Shown piece after piece: positions 32,782 through 41,163 of a DNA stretch of 64,000 bases. Positions within the stretch are counted from its first letter, which is position 1. The number at the start of each line of letters is the position of its first letter. The position numbers and the translations under genes were made by a program. Location: positions 27,015-91,014 of the forward strand of contig CAAELE010000022.1 in NCBI GenBank assembly GCA_900756765.1. Direction: 5' to 3'. Under the pieces are notes generated by a model, which made no database searches, was not told where the DNA came from, and saw nothing but the letters and a program-made list of their open reading frames with translations. Source of the DNA: an uncultured Collinsella sp. Its GTDB lineage: Bacteria > Actinomycetota > Coriobacteriia > Coriobacteriales > Coriobacteriaceae.

Positions 32782-34778
32782 TGGCCGAAAAACTCTGCGT
32801 CTGCCGCTCGCCAAGGGCGGAAGGTGGCGGGGTCGACCTTTACGTGCGCCGCGGCGGGTACGTCGTACCATTTGACCGTGTAACCGGCACCGTGAGAGCA
32901 AAAGACTGAGTCGGGCGTGTTGGGCAGATCGGCCTCGGGCTCATAGGCGGCCGTCTCGATGACGTGCTCGGCATCATGGCAAGCCGCATAGCCGGCGAAC
33001 TCCAGGTACAGATGACCGCGACCGCTCGTGTAGGCAGCCACCTCCAGCGCGTAATCCTGCACCTCGGATGCCGGCACGCGACCCACAAGCTTCGCCCGGT
33101 CGCCCGTCATCGTCGGCGGCTCGTACTCGGCACCCATGCGCGTGGCATCCGAGAGCGCCCGGCCCACGCACTCCCCCGGCACCTCGAGCTCAAAGCGGTA
33201 CCACGGCTCCAACAGCACCGCCGCGCCAGCCTCACGTGCCTGCATGAGCCCCTGGCGAATCGCGCGATACGTGGCCTGGCGAAAATCGCCGCCCTCGGTG
33301 TGCTTGGCATGCGCACGGCCGCCCGTGAGCGTAATGCGCACATCGGTGATGGGCGAGCCGGTCAGCACGCCCAGGTGATCGCGCTCCATAGCGTTGGTGA
33401 GCGCCAAACGCTGCCAGTTAAGATCGAGCTCGTCGGTCGAGGTCACGGTGCCAAACTGCATGCCCGAGCCCGCCGACAACGGCTCCAAGCGCAGATGTAC
33501 CTCGGCATAGTGGCGCAGCGGCTCAAAGTGGCCCACGCCCTCGACCGGCTGCGAAATAGTCTCCTTATAGAGAACGCCGCCAGACTCAAACGCAACCGAA
33601 AGGCCAAAGCGATCGGCCAACACCCGCTGCACGACCTCGAGTTGCACGGCGCCCATCAGCTGCAAATGAATCTGCTCAAGATGAATGTTCCAGCTTACGC
33701 CGAGCATGGGATCTTCATCCGCCAGCTCAGTCAACGCTTTGAGCACCGTATGAACGTCGTGTTCGCCCGGAAGCACCGTATAGGTGAGAACTGGCGCAAT
33801 GACGGGCACATCGCACGCGGGTTCTGCGCCCAGGGCGTCCCCTGGGCGAACGTGCGCAAGACCCGTCACGGCACAAATACCGCCAGCAGCAACTTCTTGG
33901 GCAAGCTCATACTTTTCGCCGTTATAGATGCGTACCTGATCGACCTTTTGCTCCCATGCCTCGGCGCCGGAACGTCCGTCAATCATCTGCTTGGCACGCA
34001 GCGTGCCGCCGGTCACTTTAACCCAAGCCAAGCGCTCGCCACGATCCCCGCGGCTGACACGATAGACGCGCGCGGCAAACTCCGGAAGCCATGCCCGTTC
34101 ACGCATCAGCGCGCATATGCCGTCCAGCAGCTCGTCCACGCCTTGGTCCTTGAGCGCCGAGCCGGCAAAGCAGGGAAAGAGCTTGCGCTCGGCAACCATG
34201 CGTGACAGCGTTGCAACAGAAAGCTCACCCGCTTCAAGAAACTCCTCGAGCGCCGCCTCGTCCAACGCAGCAGCGTCCTCCTGAACGGCGCCGCCCGCCA
34301 ACAGTTCGTTGGCATCCAGGCAACCTTCGGAAAGACGTTGCCCAAGTTGTGCCAGCAAAACATCGCGGCCGGGATTCTCCAAATCGATTTTGTTGATATA
34401 GATGAACGTCGGGATGTCATAGCGCGCAAGCAGGCGCCACAGGGTTTCGGTGTGCCCCTGCACGCCGTCGTTGGCGCCCACAACCAAAATCGCGTAGTCG
34501 AGTGCGCGCAATGTGCGCTCCGCCTCGGCAGAAAAATCGACATGCCCTGGTGCATCCACGAGCATGACATGGGTATCACCGTGGTTGAGCACGGCCTGCG
34601 ACGAGAAGATCGTGATGCCGCGCTCGCGCTCGATCTCGTTCGTGTCCAGATGCGAATCGCCATCGTCCACGCGGCCGCGCTTGCGAATGCGACCCACGTT
34701 GAACAGCATGGCCTCGGCCAGCGTAGTCTTGCCGGCATCGACATGCGCCAAGATTCCAACGACCGCTTGCTTCGACAT
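32775..34778 (-). CDS. TetM/TetW-like ribosomal protection GTPase
   Basis: A 667-residue translation-factor GTPase similar to tetracycline ribosomal protection proteins and EF-G. The G1 motif is Ala-His-Val-Asp-Ala-Gly-Lys-Thr-Thr (about 10-18), G3 is Asp-Ala-Pro-Gly-His-Val-Asp-Phe, and G4 is Asn-Lys-Ile-Asp. EF-G-like domains II-V follow. It is slightly longer than TetM (639). Its base composition matches the host and no mobile genes adjoin it, so it may be a resident homologue not conferring resistance. Start at 34778 follows GAGGAGA. Its stop codon lies in a palindromic repeat. Confidence 0.85.
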   Translation of the reverse strand: MSKQAVVGILAHVDAGKTTLAEAMLFNVGRIRKRGRVDDGDSHLDTNEIERERGITIFSSQAVLNHGDTHVMLVDAPGHVDFSAEAERTLRALDYAILVVGANDGVQGHTETLWRLLARYDIPTFIYINKIDLENPGRDVLLAQLGQRLSEGCLDANELLAGGAVQEDAAALDEAALEEFLEAGELSVATLSRMVAERKLFPCFAGSALKDQGVDELLDGICALMRERAWLPEFAARVYRVSRGDRGERLAWVKVTGGTLRAKQMIDGRSGAEAWEQKVDQVRIYNGEKYELAQEVAAGGICAVTGLAHVRPGDALGAEPACDVPVIAPVLTYTVLPGEHDVHTVLKALTELADEDPMLGVSWNIHLEQIHLQLMGAVQLEVVQRVLADRFGLSVAFESGGVLYKETISQPVEGVGHFEPLRHYAEVHLRLEPLSAGSGMQFGTVTSTDELDLNWQRLALTNAMERDHLGVLTGSPITDVRITLTGGRAHAKHTEGGDFRQATYRAIRQGLMQAREAGAAVLLEPWYRFELEVPGECVGRALSDATRMGAEYEPPTMTGDRAKLVGRVPASEVQDYALEVAAYTSGRGHLYLEFAGYAACHDAEHVIETAAYEPEADLPNTPDSVFCSHGAGYTVKWYDVPAAAHVKVDPATFRPWRAADAEFFGHM

Positions 34779-35083
34779 GGCTCTCCTCTTATTACAAGCC
34801 CATCGCACGCGGCAACGGGCACCCTCGTTCCACACCGGATGATACAATGTACGGGCCGGCGGGCGAAGCGGGCCCTATCCCCCGACCAAGCTCATCGCCC
34901 TGCGTTGCCGCGCGGCGATTTTCGTAGGTTCGCGCCTTGCGAAAGCCGGCACCTCCCCTTTTTGTCTGCCCGGGCTCATCTGGGGCGATAACAACGCGAG
35001 CCCCACAACAACGCGTTTTACCAAAAATGGCCCCACTCGGGGCCACTTTCATTTCGGTGAAACGTTGGTATGTGACTCGGCCT

Positions 35084-35572
35084 TTATGCCTCGCGCAGCC
35101 AATCAAACGCGACACGCGGCGTACCGTCCGACACATATACGATACCGGCGCGCTTAAACCCGGCTTTGGCGATGGCGCCCTGCATAGGCAGGTTATCTTG
35201 GTGTGTGTCGATACGCAGATGGTCGATGCGTTCCTTGGCAAAGGCAAACATCGCAGCCGCGACGCCATGCGTGGTGCCGTCGGATGCCACGCGGTGCAGC
35301 ACGGCATACGGGGCGTCGCTGCGCCACTGGCCGCCCTCGATCACATCGTAGGAACTGTCCGGCCCCGGCAGAAAGGCAAACGTCGCCACCACGCGGCCGT
35401 CGACTTCGCACACATAGCTGCCACCGGCGGCGATATCGGCAGCCAGCTGCTCGGCCGAAGGCGTGCCCTCGGGCCACTGCGTCGCGTTGCCATGCGCGCG
35501 CATAAAAGCGCGGGCCGCGTCATAGATGGCCATGACGGCGGGAATGTCAGTATCGAGGGTTTTTCTGATCAT
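35084..35572 (-). CDS. GNAT family N-acetyltransferase
   Basis: A 162-residue GNAT protein: Ile-Arg-Lys-Thr start, a central Tyr-Val-Cys-Glu-Val-Asp-Gly strand, and a late Asp-Thr-His-Gln-Asn-Asn-Leu-Pro-Met-Gln (about 124-134) followed by Gly-Phe, the usual GNAT end. The acetyl-CoA loop is weak. The acceptor is unknown. ATG at 35572 is preferred, with GAGGT 9 nt upstream; a GTG one codon earlier is possible. Single gene, no clear partner. Confidence 0.8.
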   Translation of the reverse strand: MIRKTLDTDIPAVMAIYDAARAFMRAHGNATQWPEGTPSAEQLAADIAAGGSYVCEVDGRVVATFAFLPGPDSSYDVIEGGQWRSDAPYAVLHRVASDGTTHGVAAAMFAFAKERIDHLRIDTHQDNLPMQGAIAKAGFKRAGIVYVSDGTPRVAFDWLREA

Positions 35573-35649
35573 CACGTGGCGACCTCACGTTTATTGGTAT
35601 CACTTTGGTTGAGCAATGATACCAGCGTTTGGAGAGAGGCGCGAAGCAG

Positions 35650-35946
35650 ATGGGAAGCAAAAAGCGAGCCGCCTGGTCAAAGGCCAAAAGCGAGTTTTTG
35701 GGCGCTGCTACCGGCGGCGATATGAGCGACCTGTTTGCGCGCGAGGACGAGCGCCGCGACGCCCTAGACGCCGAGCGCGATGAAGCCCGGCGTTACAAGT
35801 CGTGCGAACGCAAAAACCGTTACAACACACGCGCCGAGGCCGAGGCAGTTATGGCCGACTGCGAAAACCGCGGGCGGCGTGGTTTGGCCTGCTACAAATG
35901 CGAATACTGCGGCGGCTGGCATCTGACGTCGCACCCTTGGAAATAG
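35650..35946 (+). CDS. Small conserved protein with a Cys-rich C-terminus
   Basis: A 98-residue hydrophilic protein. The first half is charged and probably helical (Arg-Glu-Asp-Glu-Arg repeats). The second half has Lys-Ser-Cys-Glu-Arg-Lys-Asn-Arg-Tyr-Asn-Thr and ends with Cys-Tyr-Lys-Cys-Glu-Tyr-Cys-Gly-Gly-Trp-His-Leu-Thr, a likely one-zinc ribbon using three or four Cys and a His. Similar short proteins are familiar from actinobacteria, but no function is known to me. The start is uncertain: ATG 35650 with GAGG 10 nt upstream, or TTG 35629. Confidence 0.65.
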   Translation: MGSKKRAAWSKAKSEFLGAATGGDMSDLFAREDERRDALDAERDEARRYKSCERKNRYNTRAEAEAVMADCENRGRRGLACYKCEYCGGWHLTSHPWK

Positions 35947-35994
35947 GGGCCGCATCGGCACGGCACTAGCGAAGCCCCGGTAATCGCACGCAAG

Positions 35995-36699
35995 CTACGG
36001 GCGCGGCGGCACCAAAACATCGTAACGAACGGCCTTGCCCGCAAGTTGATAGCTCGGCTTTATGCCGGCGAGCAACGGGCCCTTCACCGGCCGTTTGATA
36101 ACGACTTTGCGCGGGTGTGCCGCAAGCGCAGCTTCGACCAGCGTCTTCTCATCGGCACACGGCTGTTCCAGATGATGCAAGAGTTGGAATTTCTTTTTCA
36201 CCGCCGCGCTCTTGGTGCGCTCGGGAAACATGGGGTCCAGATACACCACGTCGGGAGCCGCAAGCTCGCCCTGCCCAATCAGCTCAGCTATATGGCGAAG
36301 GCCGGCAATGCTGTCCTCGCCCGCATGCAAGCGCATGCGTGCCACGGCTGTCGCAAGCGCCGGATCATCTGCCGCGCGATCCAAGGCATCCTTGAGGAGC
36401 GCCGCGATCACGCAATCCTGCTCATACAGATCGACGGTAAAGCCCGCGGCCGCCAGCAGCAGCGAATCCTCGCCAAAGCCCGCCGTGGCATCAATCGCCC
36501 ATGGTTGCTCGATGCCTTTTGTGCGCGCAGCCTTCACCAGTAGCTCTTGCTGCAAACGGCCCTGCTTGAGTCGTGGAAGCATGCGGCCAAAATCGGCGCG
36601 CAGCTCCATCGTGCCGTCGGTGAGCGTGAGGCCCTCGGACTTCCCGGTCAGCTCAAGCCCCGCGGCCCGAGCAACAGAAAAGGGATCGACGACGCCCAT
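35995..36699 (-). CDS. rsmJ: 16S rRNA (guanine(1516)-N2)-methyltransferase
   Basis: A 234-residue SAM-dependent methyltransferase of the RsmJ/YhiQ family, which modifies G1516 of 16S rRNA. The SAM loop is Asp-Ala-Thr-Ala-Gly-Phe-Gly-Glu-Asp (about 69-77), and the signature Tyr-Leu-Asp-Pro-Met-Phe-Pro-Glu-Arg-Thr-Lys-Ser-Ala (about 151-163) is diagnostic. Start at 36699 follows AAGGAG. It stands alone on the minus strand; a 47-residue membrane protein gene lies upstream. Confidence 0.88.
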   Translation of the reverse strand: MGVVDPFSVARAAGLELTGKSEGLTLTDGTMELRADFGRMLPRLKQGRLQQELLVKAARTKGIEQPWAIDATAGFGEDSLLLAAAGFTVDLYEQDCVIAALLKDALDRAADDPALATAVARMRLHAGEDSIAGLRHIAELIGQGELAAPDVVYLDPMFPERTKSAAVKKKFQLLHHLEQPCADEKTLVEAALAAHPRKVVIKRPVKGPLLAGIKPSYQLAGKAVRYDVLVPPRP

Positions 36700-36762
36700 G
36701 GGTACTCCTTAACAAGCAAAACGAATACGTGGGCGCCGTTTATGCCAGCGCCCAACCGTCCG

Positions 36763-36906
36763 CTATTGTCCCACATGCGACATGGCCCACAGCATCGCAA
36801 TGCAAAGCACCGCCATCAATCCCGTGCACACGGCAGCGATCACAGAATCACCCATGCGCCTTCCCAACGACCGCGGCTCACCCACTTGCCTGACTCCGTA
36901 CATCAT
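36763..36906 (-). CDS. 47-residue single-helix membrane protein
   Basis: A short gene with a perfect ribosome site (GGAGG 4 nt before the ATG at 36906). The product has a basic N-terminus (Arg-Gln-Val-Gly-Glu-Pro-Arg-Ser-Leu-Gly-Arg-Arg) and one hydrophobic helix (about residues 22-42, Ile-Ala-Ala-Val through Ala-Met-Leu-Trp-Ala), ending Ser-His-Val-Gly-Gln. It resembles other small single-span membrane proteins of unknown role. It lies 63 nt upstream of rsmJ on the same strand. No homologue is recognised. Confidence 0.55.
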   Translation of the reverse strand: MMYGVRQVGEPRSLGRRMGDSVIAAVCTGLMAVLCIAMLWAMSHVGQ

Positions 36907-37138
36907 GGCTCCTCCTTCGCTCCAGCTCTTACCATGGCCCCATCATCGCAGCGCCGCGCATACGCTGCCATCGATTTGGCTTACACCCAGCTTTCCTTTT
37001 TGAAAGGTTGGGTTTGGCTGCGCGGGCTCAATGCGCTTTCAAACGCATGCATCGCCGCGTTGAACTACAATGTGCTTCACCATATGTGCAGTACATTGGG
37101 TGCGCCAAGCTGGCGTACTCGTATCGAAAGGACCAGCC

Positions 37139-37540
37139 ATGAGCTACACTCGCAAGACACTCAAAGTCCTTGCCCTCATTTACTTTGTTTTGGGCATCGC
37201 CAGCCTCGTCATCGCCGGCGTCGGCATCGCCAAGGGCAGCCTCGATTCCACGTACGGGTCGAACGCCATGCTCGCCGCGGCCGTACTTGTCATCAAGGGT
37301 CTTGTCGATCTTGCCGCAGGTGTTGCGGGCATCAAGGGCGCCAACAAGCCTTCGCAGGTGGATGGTGCGTTTAAGCTCGGCATCGTCGCCGCAATCGCCA
37401 CGATTGCGCAGGCCGTGCTCACGCTTCCCGCGTTTGGCGGCGACGCCATCAACTTTGGCGCCTTTGTCATCGTGGTGTACGACCTGTTCTTTATTCAGCA
37501 GGCACACGACATTAAGGCCGAGAACAAGAACCGCCTGTAA
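37139..37540 (+). CDS. Four-helix membrane protein, unknown function
   Basis: A 133-residue protein with four hydrophobic segments (about residues 9-31, 43-65, 78-97, 104-119), a basic start and a charged end. It is probably an integral membrane protein with both ends in the cytoplasm. Start at 37139 follows AAAGGA. It looks like small actinobacterial membrane proteins without known function. It is transcribed alone and ends at a clear terminator. Confidence 0.72.
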   Translation: MSYTRKTLKVLALIYFVLGIASLVIAGVGIAKGSLDSTYGSNAMLAAAVLVIKGLVDLAAGVAGIKGANKPSQVDGAFKLGIVAAIATIAQAVLTLPAFGGDAINFGAFVIVVYDLFFIQQAHDIKAENKNRL

Positions 37541-37574
37541 GCGCTCGCTTCTCATAACCTTTGTAGCCAAGCAA

Positions 37575-37618
37575 CTAAAAAGGGCCGATCGCGCATCTCC
37601 GCGGTCGGCCCTTTACGT
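37575..37618 (+). terminator. Terminator after the four-helix membrane protein
   Basis: AAAGGGCCGA and TCGGCCCTTT pair around a 16-nt partly paired loop, followed by ACGTTTG. It lies between convergent genes. Confidence 0.8.
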
Positions 37619-37630
37619 TTGCCCAGATAA

Positions 37631-37667
37631 AACCTGCCAAAATAAACCTGTCCCTTTTTGGCAGGTT
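37631..37667. repeat. Palindromic repeat, ACCTGCCAA family, copy 3
   Basis: AACCTGCCAAAA and TTTTGGCAGGTT flank TAAACCTGTCCCT. It is identical in its core to the copy at 15461-15495, and its left flank CCAGATAAAACC is also shared with the 15.4-kb pair. Confidence 0.85.
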
Positions 37668-37668
37668 G

Positions 37669-38484
37669 TTAGCTGTGACGGTACTCGGCAATGATGAAGT
37701 CGATATCGGTCTGAAGGGTGTCCAGGTTTGCCAGGCGCTCTTTATCGGCAGGGCGCGTGCGGTAGTAGTACGGCGTCATCTGGAACACCGCCTCGATGTC
37801 GGCCTGCGTCTGGAGCGTAATGTTCGCAGATACCCGTTGCGTTCCCACCAACTCGAGCTCGGTCGTCTTCGGCAGCTTCTCATCGTTGAGATATGGCGTG
37901 TCGTAGAGCACCTCCTTGAGCCCAAACAGATGCCGAGCACCCGGCACCACGGTGTAGAGCGAGCCCTCGGGCGCCAGCACGCGGGCAAATTCACGCTCGT
38001 TAAAGGGGGCGAAGAGCTCGGTCACCATATCGAAGGCGCCATCAGCCACGGGGATATCCTTCATGTTGGCCACGAAATAGGTCGCATCGCCGCGCTTGGC
38101 AGCCAGGCGCACCATCTCTTTGCCCAAGTCGAACCCGAAAGCCTCCACGCCCGGCACCGCACCCATGGCGCTCGTGTAGTAGCCCTCGCCGCAGCAAATA
38201 TCGAGCAAGGTCACGGGAGCGTCCGCAGACGCCAAACGCCCGGACACCCGCTCGCGCACCAGCTCGACCATCGCATCGCGCAACGGCGCATAGTAACCGC
38301 GGTTAAGAAAGTCACGACGGCTGCGCGCCTGCGACTTGGGATCGCCCATGGAGTCGCCGCTCTTGGACGAGCGCAGCAAATATAGATAGCCCTCGCGCGC
38401 ACGGTCAAACCGGTGTCCGCCCGCGCATGCAGCACCGCGCTCGTCGTCCACCAATGGCTTATGGCAAACGGGACACAACAACAT
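37669..38484 (-). CDS. rlmA: 23S rRNA (guanine-N1)-methyltransferase, RlmA type
   Basis: A 271-residue SAM methyltransferase of the RlmA/RrmA family, which methylates N1 of G745 or G748 in 23S rRNA. The N-terminal zinc site is Cys4-x2-Cys7, Cys20 and His24. The SAM loop is Leu-Asp-Ile-Cys-Cys-Gly-Glu-Gly-Tyr-Tyr (about 93-102). The type modifying G748 is linked to tylosin tolerance. The start at 38484 gives the zinc site near the N-terminus as in the family. The stop lies 2 nt from an ACCTGCCAA repeat. Confidence 0.86.
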   Translation of the reverse strand: MLLCPVCHKPLVDDERGAACAGGHRFDRAREGYLYLLRSSKSGDSMGDPKSQARSRRDFLNRGYYAPLRDAMVELVRERVSGRLASADAPVTLLDICCGEGYYTSAMGAVPGVEAFGFDLGKEMVRLAAKRGDATYFVANMKDIPVADGAFDMVTELFAPFNEREFARVLAPEGSLYTVVPGARHLFGLKEVLYDTPYLNDEKLPKTTELELVGTQRVSANITLQTQADIEAVFQMTPYYYRTRPADKERLANLDTLQTDIDFIIAEYRHS

Positions 38485-38540
38485 GGCAACTCCTTAGCGC
38501 GGACAACACAACGCCCACCATTGTCGCACGCCTTCCCCAC

Positions 38541-38571
38541 CTAGTCATTGGGGACGTTCTTGAATGACTAG
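38541..38571. repeat. Palindromic repeat, CTAGTCATT family, copy 1
   Basis: CTAGTCATT and AATGACTAG flank GGGGACGTTCTTG. It is the first of three overlapping or adjacent units to 38660. Confidence 0.85.
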
Positions 38572-38608
38572 TCGTTTAAGAACGTCCCCAACGACCAAAT
38601 GACTAGTC
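38568..38608. repeat. Palindromic repeat, CTAGTCATT family, copy 2 (imperfect)
   Basis: GACTAGTCGTTTAAGAACGT continues as CCCCAACGACCAAATGACTAGTC: the same unit in inverted orientation with a short insertion. It shares its first arm with copy 1. Confidence 0.75.
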
Positions 38609-38627
38609 TGAAGGAGTGTCCCCAGCT

Positions 38628-38660
38628 GCCGGCAGAAAAGGAACGTCCCTAAGTGCCGGC
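38628..38660. repeat. Palindromic repeat, CCGGCA family, copy 1
   Basis: GCCGGCA (38628-38634) and TGCCGGC (38654-38660) flank GAAAAGGAACGTCCCTAAG. The arm differs from the CTAGTCATT units but the GGAACGTCCC centre is related. Confidence 0.8.
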
Positions 38661-38728
38661 TGGATGCATTAGGAGTATCATCGTCTGCGCAAATATCTAG
38701 CGAATCGCATAGTAGAGATTGAGAGCGT

Positions 38729-40111
38729 ATGACTGATACCGCGTCCAAGCACATTGACATGACTACCGGCTCGCTGTGGCGCAATATTCCCCTATTCGCC
38801 TTTCCCGTCGCCGCCACGAGCATCCTTGAGCAGCTATCGAACCTCATCGCCACGGTCATCATCGGCAACTTCTCGGGCGACCAGGGAACCCTTGCCATGG
38901 CAGCGGTCGGCTCTAATGTTCCGCTTACCAGTCTTATGCTCAACCTGTTTATTGGCATGTCGCTTGGCTCCAACGTGGTCATTGCCAACGCTATCGGCCG
39001 CAACGATCAGAACATGGTCAAACGTGCCGTCCATACTTCGATTTTAATGGCGCTCGTGGGCTTTGTCGTCATCGCACTGGGCGAGATCTTTGCCGAGCCC
39101 ATGCTCGCCGCGCTCAACGTGCCTGCCGAGACCATGCCGCTCGCCTCACTCTACCTACGCGTCTTTTTGCTGAGCATGCCCTCGATCTTGCTCTACAACT
39201 TTGAGGCCGCGATCTTCCGCTCCGTCGGCATCACCCGCATGCCGCTGCAGGCGCTTGCCGTGTCCACCGTCCTCAACATTGGCCTGGACCTCATCTTTGT
39301 CCCCGTACTCCACTGGGGCGTCGCGGGCGTCGCTATCGCCACCGCCATCGCCTACACCGTCAGCGCCGCTACGCTCTTTATCCGCCTGCTCAAGACCGAC
39401 TCCGTCGTCCGCGTCACCCTACACGACCTAGCTATCGACCCCGTCGCCCTCAAGCGCATCGTCAAGATCGGCCTGCCCGCCGGTATCCAAAGCGCCGTCT
39501 TTGCCGTCGCCAACATCATCATCCAGTCTGCCATCAACAGCCTGGGCACCGAGGTCATGGCCGCATCGAGCGCCGCCATGAGCTTGGAGTACGTGTGCTA
39601 CAACCTGCTCAACAGCTTTAGCCAGGCATGTACCACCTTTGTGGGACAAAACCACGGTGCCCGCCAGATCGACCGTTGCACCAAGACGCTCAAGGTCTGC
39701 CTGGTCGAAGGCGGTATCGTCGCACTCACCACGATTATCGTTATTGTCGGCCTGGGGCGCGAGATCTTGTCGCTGTTCAACAGCGATCCCAACATCGTCT
39801 CGATCGGCTATATCCGCGTATGTTCGATCTTCCCGGCGTATGCCTTTAGCATGTTCTACGAAAACATGTCTGGCTACCTGCGCGGCTTTGGCATCTCGCT
39901 CATGCCCGCCCTCATCACCATGATCTGCGTCTGCGGCATTCGCTTCTATTGGGTGTTCTGCGTGTTCCCGCACTTCCGCACCTTTGCGAACATCATGATG
40001 GTCTACCCCATCAGCCTGGGCACCACGGCGTTCTTTATGGTCGTGGCGGTACTACTCTGCCACCCGGCACGCACCTATCGCGCCGCCCAAGCCAAAGCGA
40101 CAACCCGCTAA
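38729..40111 (+). CDS. MATE family efflux transporter
   Basis: A 460-residue multidrug and toxin extrusion protein with twelve hydrophobic segments in two six-helix bundles. The N-terminal region Ile-Pro-Leu-Phe-Ala-Phe-Pro-Val (about 17-24) and Asn-Val-Pro-Leu-Thr-Ser-Leu fit the family. It exports organic cations or other compounds by sodium or proton antiport; substrate unknown. ATG 38729 has GAGAG 3-7 nt before it. It lies 68 nt after a cluster of palindromic repeats, so its promoter must be in or just after them. Confidence 0.88.
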   Translation: MTDTASKHIDMTTGSLWRNIPLFAFPVAATSILEQLSNLIATVIIGNFSGDQGTLAMAAVGSNVPLTSLMLNLFIGMSLGSNVVIANAIGRNDQNMVKRAVHTSILMALVGFVVIALGEIFAEPMLAALNVPAETMPLASLYLRVFLLSMPSILLYNFEAAIFRSVGITRMPLQALAVSTVLNIGLDLIFVPVLHWGVAGVAIATAIAYTVSAATLFIRLLKTDSVVRVTLHDLAIDPVALKRIVKIGLPAGIQSAVFAVANIIIQSAINSLGTEVMAASSAAMSLEYVCYNLLNSFSQACTTFVGQNHGARQIDRCTKTLKVCLVEGGIVALTTIIVIVGLGREILSLFNSDPNIVSIGYIRVCSIFPAYAFSMFYENMSGYLRGFGISLMPALITMICVCGIRFYWVFCVFPHFRTFANIMMVYPISLGTTAFFMVVAVLLCHPARTYRAAQAKATTR

Positions 40112-40138
40112 ACACCGCACTCAACGTCACGCCAGTCA

Positions 40139-41005
40139 TTAATTGACAATATGCGAGCTCATATAGTCGATAAAGCGCCTCGTGGCGATGGGCATGGTGT
40201 CCCAACTGCGCCAGGCTGCAACCACGTCACGCGAAGGAGCATGCACGATGGGCCGCACACGAATTTCGGCTCGCATGCCCTCCACAGTACGGCGATACAG
40301 CATGCTCACGCCTAGGCCCTCCTCCACCATCGCCATGATGGTGTAGTCGTCGGTCACCTCGCTCGTCACGTACGGCGTCAGCCCATGCGCCGCAAATGCA
40401 TCGAGCACCAGGCTCTGCTCGCCCTCATCCAGCAGCACAAACGGCTCGGACGCCAAATCGGCGAGCGTCACCTTTTCCTTTGCCGTCAGCGGATGCGCGG
40501 TCGGCAACAATGCCACCAACTCGTCGTGATAGACCACGCGTTTCTCGAGCCCAGCGGTAAACCCGCGCGCCGTAAAGCAAAAGTCAACCACGCCATCGTG
40601 CACCCATTGAGCGTTGCGCGTGTAATCGCCCTGCTTGAGGGTAAAGCGTACGCCAGGATGCAGAGCCCCAAAGTCGCGAATCACGCGCGGCAACACGGTG
40701 CGGCTCACGTTGGTAAACGTCGCGATACGAATATCCGTCGAAGAGAGTCCCAGCAACTCCTGGCGCTTGCCCTCGAGCTCGGCCTCGGCAGTTACGATTT
40801 GGCGCAGATACGGCAGATACTGCTTGCCGTCGCGCGTAAGCGAGACACCTTGCTTGCCGCGCTCGATAAGCGTGGTACCCAGCTCGCGCTCGAGCGCCTT
40901 GACGGCCTGGCTCACTGCACTTTGCGTATAGCCCAACTCGTCCGCCGCGCCCTTAAGACTGCCGCAATCGACCACCATACAAACAATCTGATACCGCGAT
41001 GCCAT
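40139..41005 (-). CDS. LysR family transcriptional regulator
   Basis: A 288-residue LysR-type regulator with an N-terminal helix-turn-helix (residues 1-60; Tyr-Thr-Gln-Ser-Ala-Val-Ser-Gln recognition helix) and an effector-binding domain. It is divergent from an EamA transporter gene with 158 bp between. By the common rule for LysR genes it probably controls that transporter. The effector cannot be told. Ends 27 nt from the convergent MATE gene. Confidence 0.86.
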   Translation of the reverse strand: MASRYQIVCMVVDCGSLKGAADELGYTQSAVSQAVKALERELGTTLIERGKQGVSLTRDGKQYLPYLRQIVTAEAELEGKRQELLGLSSTDIRIATFTNVSRTVLPRVIRDFGALHPGVRFTLKQGDYTRNAQWVHDGVVDFCFTARGFTAGLEKRVVYHDELVALLPTAHPLTAKEKVTLADLASEPFVLLDEGEQSLVLDAFAAHGLTPYVTSEVTDDYTIMAMVEEGLGVSMLYRRTVEGMRAEIRVRPIVHAPSRDVVAAWRSWDTMPIATRRFIDYMSSHIVN

Positions 41006-41163
41006 CGTGCCTCCACATCGATGTAGCCGTAAAACGTTTTGCCAGCGCTTTTTCTGTCAACATTAGCATTTCTTAATCATACTGAAGATACATTCGCTTT
41101 ACTACATCCACATCTGGGAGCAGAATCCTTTTTACGAAACCGTTCTGTAACAAAAGGAGTCCC

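Noticed and set aside
32775..34778. Recently acquired tetracycline resistance gene
   Set aside because: Composition matches the host, there are no mobile genes at its sides, and length differs from TetM; kept as a TetM-like GTPase only.
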